Under the pieces are notes generated by a model that worked only from the letters and a program-made list of their open reading frames with translations, made no database searches and was not told the origin of the DNA. A stretch of DNA of 64,000 nucleotides, taken from assembly GCF_049727805.1 (NCBI RefSeq), contig NZ_JBCNYA010000013.1, positions 1 to 64,000 of the forward strand, read 5' to 3'. Below, piece after piece: positions 57,176 to 64,000 of the stretch. This DNA comes from Frateuria_A sp049727805. GTDB lineage: Bacteria; Pseudomonadota; Gammaproteobacteria; Xanthomonadales; Rhodanobacteraceae. A program made the translations under genes and the position numbers. Positions within the stretch are counted from its first letter, which is position 1, and every line of letters begins with the position of its first letter.

Positions 57176-57871
57176 TCAGTCGCGGTGTGCGGCGTTGCGG
57201 TCACGGCCGGCGCCGAACTTGCGATCGAGCACGCCGACGAGTTTCTTGAAGCTGCGCGAGAACTTGCCGCGCCGCGTCTTGCGCAGCTTTTCCTCTTCGC
57301 TGGTCAGCCAGGCGACCTGGATGACGCGGCGCTCGCCCTCGAAGGGCAGGTGGCCGTGGAAGGAGTTCTCGCAGCGCTTGAACACGGCGAACTCGCCGTA
57401 CAGCGGCGTCAGTTCGGGCGCAACGATGGCGTCGATGTCGTCGATACGGTGCAGGAAGCGCAGGCAGCCGTCGCTGGTGTCCGGCCACTGCCGGTTGAGG
57501 TAGAGCAGGGCGGTGGCCACCTTCGACTTGCTGTCGGTATGGATGGTGCCGTGGCGCTTGTTCAAGTAGCGGCACAAGGTCACCAGCGTCGGGTACTGGC
57601 CCAGGTCTTCGATGCCCAGGCGCGCACCAATCGCGCGGGCGAAGGCCGGCGCGGTCAGGTTGGCCACCAGCGCCTTGATCGACGGGCCGCAATCGGCCGG
57701 GTCATAGGGAAAGAAGCCTGCACTGGTGTAGCGCGGAAAATCGCGTTCGAGCTCGTTGCGCGCGTCATCCGGCAACTGGCCGTGCGCGATCAGGAACGGA
57801 AAGGGCTCGTTGCGCACGTCCGTGTCAGGGCGGTCGAGGCGGGCAGGATCGAGCAGGACGGTGGCGTTCAT
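57176..57871 (-). CDS. 2-oxoglutarate-Fe(II) oxygenase superfamily protein
   Basis: A 231-residue protein with a double-stranded beta-helix. Metal ligands are probably His111 and Asp113 in GTIHTDSKSK and His172 in ENSFHGHLPF, with Arg181/Arg182 as the 2-oxoglutarate anchor. The substrate is unknown; proteins of this form include prolyl hydroxylase-like and sugar- or cell-envelope-modifying enzymes. The C-terminal RKTRRGKFSRSFKKL is strongly basic. It stands alone between the exchanger and carA and is divergent from carA. Confidence 0.82.
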   Translation of the reverse strand: MNATVLLDPARLDRPDTDVRNEPFPFLIAHGQLPDDARNELERDFPRYTSAGFFPYDPADCGPSIKALVANLTAPAFARAIGARLGIEDLGQYPTLVTLCRYLNKRHGTIHTDSKSKVATALLYLNRQWPDTSDGCLRFLHRIDDIDAIVAPELTPLYGEFAVFKRCENSFHGHLPFEGERRVIQVAWLTSEEEKLRKTRRGKFSRSFKKLVGVLDRKFGAGRDRNAAHRD

Positions 57872-57963
57872 GGACTACCGATCGAACGGGATACGGACCA
57901 TTTTAGCGCGCGCCGGCAGCGCACAGACGCCCGCGTGAATGCGCGGTTCACGCATTCGTCCGG

Positions 57964-57992
57964 TGGACAGAATCGGCCCCCGCTTCTATCAT
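57964..57992 (+). promoter_or_regulatory. Sigma-70 promoter of carAB
   Basis: TGGACA, 17 bases, TATCAT: each hexamer matches consensus at five of six positions. The leader to carA is about 85 bases. Confidence 0.75.
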
Positions 57993-58021
57993 TGCGTCCC
58001 GCCCGAGACTTCTTCCGACCC

Positions 58022-58059
58022 AAGGTCCACAAGCCTGCTTCCAGCGGCTTGCGGACCTT
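58022..58059 (+). promoter_or_regulatory. Hairpin in the carA leader
   Basis: AAGGTCC-A-CAAGCC, ten-base loop, GGCTTG-C-GGACCTT: 13 paired bases with one internal mismatch. No U-tract follows, so it is not a simple terminator. The carA start has only a weak ribosome site (AAGG, about 11 bases away). Confidence 0.55.
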
Positions 58060-58083
58060 GCTGCACCTAAAGGCGGCCCCCCA

Positions 58084-59210
58084 ATGCCCATTCCCGCTCT
58101 GCTTGCCCTCGAAGATGGCAGCGTGTTCCACGGCCACGCCGTGGGCGCGACTGGCGAAACCGTCGGCGAGGTGGTTTTCAACACGGCGATGACGGGCTAC
58201 CAGGAGATCCTCACCGATCCCTCCTACGCCCGCCAGATCGTCACCTTGACCTATCCCCACGTCGGCAACACCGGGGTGACCCCGACCGATGCCGAGTCGA
58301 CCCGCGTCCAGGCCGCCGGCCTGATCGTGCGCGATGTGCCGCGCCGGCCGAGCAATTGGCGCAGCACCGAAAGCCTGCCCGAGTACCTGGCCCGCCAGAA
58401 CATCGTGGCAATCGCCGGCATCGACACCCGTCGCCTGACCCGCATCCTGCGCGACAAGGGCGCGCTGAACGGCTGCATCCTGGCCGGCGAGGGAATCGAC
58501 GCCGAGACGGCGCTGGCCAAGGCGCGCGCCTTCCCCGGCCTGAACGGCATGGACCTGGCCAAGGTGGTCAGCGTGCGCGAACCCTACCGCTGGACCGAGG
58601 GCGTGTACGACCTGGACCGCGCCGCCTTCACCCAGCCGGACACGCGCTACAAGGTGGTCGCCTACGACTACGGCACCAAGCTGAACATCCTGCGCCTGCT
58701 GGCCAGCCACGGCTGCGACATCACCGTGGTGCCGGCACAGACGCCCGCCGCCGAGGTGCTGGCGATGAAGCCCGATGGCGTGTTCCTGTCCAACGGCCCC
58801 GGCGATCCGGCGGCCTGCGATTACGCGATCGCGGCGACGAAGGCTTTCCTGGACGCGAAGATCCCGCTGTTCGGCATCTGCCTGGGCCATCAGCTGATGG
58901 GCCTCGCGCTCGGCGCGAAGACCATCAAGATGAAGTTCGGCCACCACGGCGCCAACCACCCGGTGAAGGACCACGACGACGGCCGCGTGCTGATCACGTC
59001 CCAGAACCATGGCTTCGCGGTGGATCCGGCGACGCTCCCGGCCAACGTGCGCATCACCCACACCTCGCTGTTCGACGGCTCGCTGCAGGGCTTCGCCCTC
59101 ACCGACCGCCCGGCGTTCTGCTTCCAGGGCCACCCGGAGGCCTCGCCCGGTCCCCGTGACGTGGTCTATCTCTTCGCGCGCTTCGCGCAGCTCATGCAGG
59201 AGGCCCGCTA

Positions 59211-59211
<1 letters not shown>
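58084..59211 (+). CDS. carA: Carbamoyl-phosphate synthase small subunit (glutaminase)
   Basis: Class I glutamine amidotransferase of 375 residues that supplies ammonia for carbamoyl phosphate in arginine and pyrimidine synthesis. The N-terminal domain has ALLALEDGSVFHGHAVG and NTAMTGYQEILTDPSY. The amidotransferase domain has YDYGTKLNILR, the nucleophile in FGICLGHQL and the His/Glu pair in QGHPEASPGP. The stop overlaps the carB start by one base (TAATG), so translation is coupled. Confidence 0.98.
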
Positions 59212-62434
<3,223 letters not shown>

Positions 62435-62438
<4 letters not shown>

Positions 62439-62911
62439 GTCGCGCCCCCATGACCAAGACCGGTTCGGAACGTCTTCGCGGCGAGCTGGATCGCCTCAAG
62501 TCGGTCGAGCGTCCGCGGATCATCGCGGCGATCGCCGAGGCCCGCGCCCATGGCGACCTCAAGGAAAATGCCGAATACCACGCCGCGCGCGAGCAGCAGA
62601 GCTTCATCGAAGGCCGCATCGGCGAGCTGGAGGGTGCGTTGTCCACCGCCGAGGTGATCGACGTGTCCAAGCTCGGTGCCGGCAGCAAGGTCGTCTTCGG
62701 TGCCACCGTGGACCTGGAGGACGAGGATTCCGGTGAGGCGGTGACGTACCAGATCGTGGGCGACCTGGAGGCCGATATCAAGCAGCGGCTGATCGCGGTG
62801 TCTTCGCCGATCGCCCGCGCGCTGATCGGCAAGAGCGAGGGTGACAGTTTCGAGTTCAGGGCACCCAACGGCGTCAAGCACTACGAGATCACCGGCGTAC
62901 GTTACGAATAG
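62435..62911 (+). CDS. greA: Transcription elongation factor GreA
   Basis: Factor of 158 residues that makes RNA polymerase cut backtracked RNA. The N-terminal coiled coil has GSERLRGELDRLKSVERP and the acidic tip ARAHGDLKENAEYH, and the C-terminal FKBP-like domain has TYQIVGDLEADIKQRL and SPIARALIGKSEGD. AAGGAG stands before ATG 62435, which overlaps the carB stop; 62450 is an alternative start. Confidence 0.97.
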
Positions 62912-62924
62912 GCCCGTTTGGGCA

Positions 62925-62954
62925 GGGCAGGTGGGCGTTCAGCCCACCTTGCCC
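62925..62954. repeat. REP-like palindrome, copy 4
   Basis: GGGCAGGTGGGC-GTTCA-GCCCACCTTGCCC. Same GTGGGC/GCCCAC core as the other three, here single and directly after greA. Confidence 0.75.
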
Positions 62955-62995
62955 GTCAGGGATGGGATAGGTCGCCTGGCCGGAACGCAGGCAAC

Positions 62996-63024
62996 AAAAA
63001 AGGCCGCATCGAGCGGCCTTTTTT
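62996..63024. terminator. Bidirectional terminator between greA and rpmJ
   Basis: AAAAAA-GGCCGC-ATCGA-GCGGCC-TTTTTT: A- and T-runs on both sides serve the convergent transcripts. Confidence 0.93.
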
Positions 63025-63041
63025 CGTCCAACCCGGACGAC

Positions 63042-63167
63042 TCAGCGCTGGCGCGCCTTGAAACGCGGGTTGCTCTTGCAGATCACGAAGACCTTGCCGC
63101 GACGGCGCACGACCTTGCAGTCACGGTGCCGCTGCTTGGCGGACTTCAGAGAGGAAAGCACCTTCAC
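63042..63167 (-). CDS. rpmJ: 50S ribosomal protein L36, type B
   Basis: A 41-residue ribosomal protein, MKVLSSLKSAKQRHRDCKVV followed by RRRGKVFVICKSNPRFKARQR. The KVLSSLK start and ICKSNPRFKA end match the YkgO-type L36, which has lost part of the C-C-C-H zinc site and is stable without zinc. It begins at GTG 63167 with AGGAG seven bases before, and is easily missed because of its length. Confidence 0.95.
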   Translation of the reverse strand: MKVLSSLKSAKQRHRDCKVVRRRGKVFVICKSNPRFKARQR

Positions 63168-63230
63168 GGCCAGCTCCTGGAACAAATCGGGAAAATTCAA
63201 GCTGACAAGTATAGCGGTTGTTCGTGGGCT

Positions 63231-64000
63231 TCACAAGTCGTGTGCATCCTCGACCCCCTTGACGATCTGCAGGAACTTGGCCAGTACCGGGGAGGGGTTG
63301 TCCCTGCGGCTGGCGACCGCCAGCAGCAGGTAGGCGTCCGGATCCTCCAGCGAAACGTAGCTGACGCCGCCAAGCTGGACGGCGCGCATGCTGGCTGGCA
63401 CCAGGGCCAGGCCGATGCCGGCGGCGACCAGGGCCAGCAATCCGTTGATCTGTTGCGCCTGCTGGCCGATCAACGGATGGAAGCCGGCCTTGGCGCCCAG
63501 CTGCACCAGCCGGTCGTACAGGGTCGCCGCCAGCTCGCGTGGCTGGCTCACGAAGACCTCGTTGGCCAGCTCGGCAAGGTGCACGCTGTCCTGCCCGGCG
63601 AGCGGGTGGCCGGAGGGCACGGCCAGTACCAGTGGCTCGTAGTCGATCACGTCGATGCGCAGCGCGCGGGCGTCCGACTCGTGGCGCGGCTCGTCGCGCA
63701 CGAACCCGGCGTCGATCTGGTCGGCGCGCAGCGCGGTGAATTGCGGCTCGCTGTACATCTCGTGCAGTTGCATGCGCACCCTGGGTGCGTTCTGGCGGAA
63801 GCGCAGCAGGGTCTGCGGCAGCGCGCGGTGGAAGGTGACCGAGATCGTGTACGCCAGGCGCAACACGCCGCTGAAACCGGCCGCCGCGTCGATGACGTGG
63901 GCGCGCGTTTCCTCCGCTTTGGCCAGGATCTGCCGCGCCTGCTCCAGCAGGATGCGCCCGGGCTCGGTCAGCGCCACGTTGCGCTTGTCACGGTCGAACA
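63231..64000 (-). CDS. LysR-type transcription regulator (5' end outside window)
   Basis: The frame stays open to the window edge, where it reads FDRDKRNVALTEPGRILLEQ, the end of a LysR winged helix and start of the linker helix. The effector domain follows (LRLAYTISVTFHRALPQTLLRF, GIGLALVPASM). It is similar in pattern to the BenM/CatM/CbbR-like LysR proteins, but the target cannot be told. The DNA-binding helices are missing from the window. Confidence 0.9.
   Translation of the reverse strand, partial: FDRDKRNVALTEPGRILLEQARQILAKAEETRAHVIDAAAGFSGVLRLAYTISVTFHRALPQTLLRFRQNAPRVRMQLHEMYSEPQFTALRADQIDAGFVRDEPRHESDARALRIDVIDYEPLVLAVPSGHPLAGQDSVHLAELANEVFVSQPRELAATLYDRLVQLGAKAGFHPLIGQQAQQINGLLALVAAGIGLALVPASMRAVQLGGVSYVSLEDPDAYLLLAVASRRDNPSPVLAKFLQIVKGVEDAHDL

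Overview
This is a continuous 64 kb chromosomal segment of about 66-70 % G+C with dense, short-spaced genes. Gene order (smpB-ratA-rnfH-bamE-fur ... recN-hrcA-grpE-dnaK-dnaJ ... dapB ... carA-carB-greA), a CysB/CysG/Sat-type sulfur cluster, PilH, the type B L36 and the dispersed GTGGGCTTCAGCCCACC palindromes all suggest a gammaproteobacterium of the Xanthomonadales, most like Rhodanobacteraceae (Rhodanobacter/Dyella/Luteibacter type). The taxonomic call is inference from gene content; no search was run. No phage, transposase, CRISPR array, tRNA or rRNA gene was seen.

Layout. 1-4.7 kb: 3' end of gyrA, a DoxX-type membrane protein, a peroxiredoxin, then hsp20 and the J-protein cbpA. 4.8-12.8 kb (minus strand): a PilH-like receiver, an AcuI/YhdH reductase with a LOG-family hydrolase, and the 2-oxoglutarate dehydrogenase operon sucA-sucB-lpdA. 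13-21.8 kb: two hybrid histidine kinases in one operon, one carrying about ten HAMP-type units with nine near-identical 276-bp DNA repeats, divergent from a small winged-helix-like gene and two small membrane proteins. 21.8-34 kb: roxA, a TauE/SafE transporter, and the sulfate-assimilation cluster cysJ-cysI-cysH-sat, cysB, cysG, cysK. 34-38.4 kb: an HxlR regulator divergent from a glutathione transferase, and a BlaI/M56 (BlaR1-like) pair with a secreted metallopeptidase-like gene under BlaI-like operators. 38.5-44 kb: purB/fumC, tmRNA with smpB, ratA, rnfH, bamE and fur. 44-46.7 kb: a MASE1 histidine kinase and a NarL-type regulator, with a structured non-coding tract. 46.8-54.7 kb: recN, hrcA-grpE-dnaK-dnaJ, rsgA. 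55-64 kb: dapB, a yybP-ykoY (manganese) riboswitch in front of a cation exchanger, a 2OG-Fe(II) oxygenase, carA-carB-greA, rpmJ and a partial LysR regulator.

How parts fit. The cys genes form one pathway from sulfate (Sat) through PAPS (CysH) and sulfite (CysJI, whose siroheme comes from CysG) to cysteine (CysK), with CysB as the likely activator; cysJ and cysG share a conserved 62-bp promoter block. The heat-shock genes hsp20, hrcA, grpE and dnaK each have a sigma-32-like promoter with 13-14 bp spacing. Several intergenic regions hold paired palindromes (REP/BIME-like), and one such palindromic element has inserted in frame into cysJ.

The observations most worth following are the poly-HAMP kinase locus, the shared cysJ/cysG promoter block, the in-frame REP-like insertion in cysJ, the riboswitch-controlled exchanger, the multi-hairpin transcript candidate next to fur, and the nested inverted repeat between the HxlR and GST genes.
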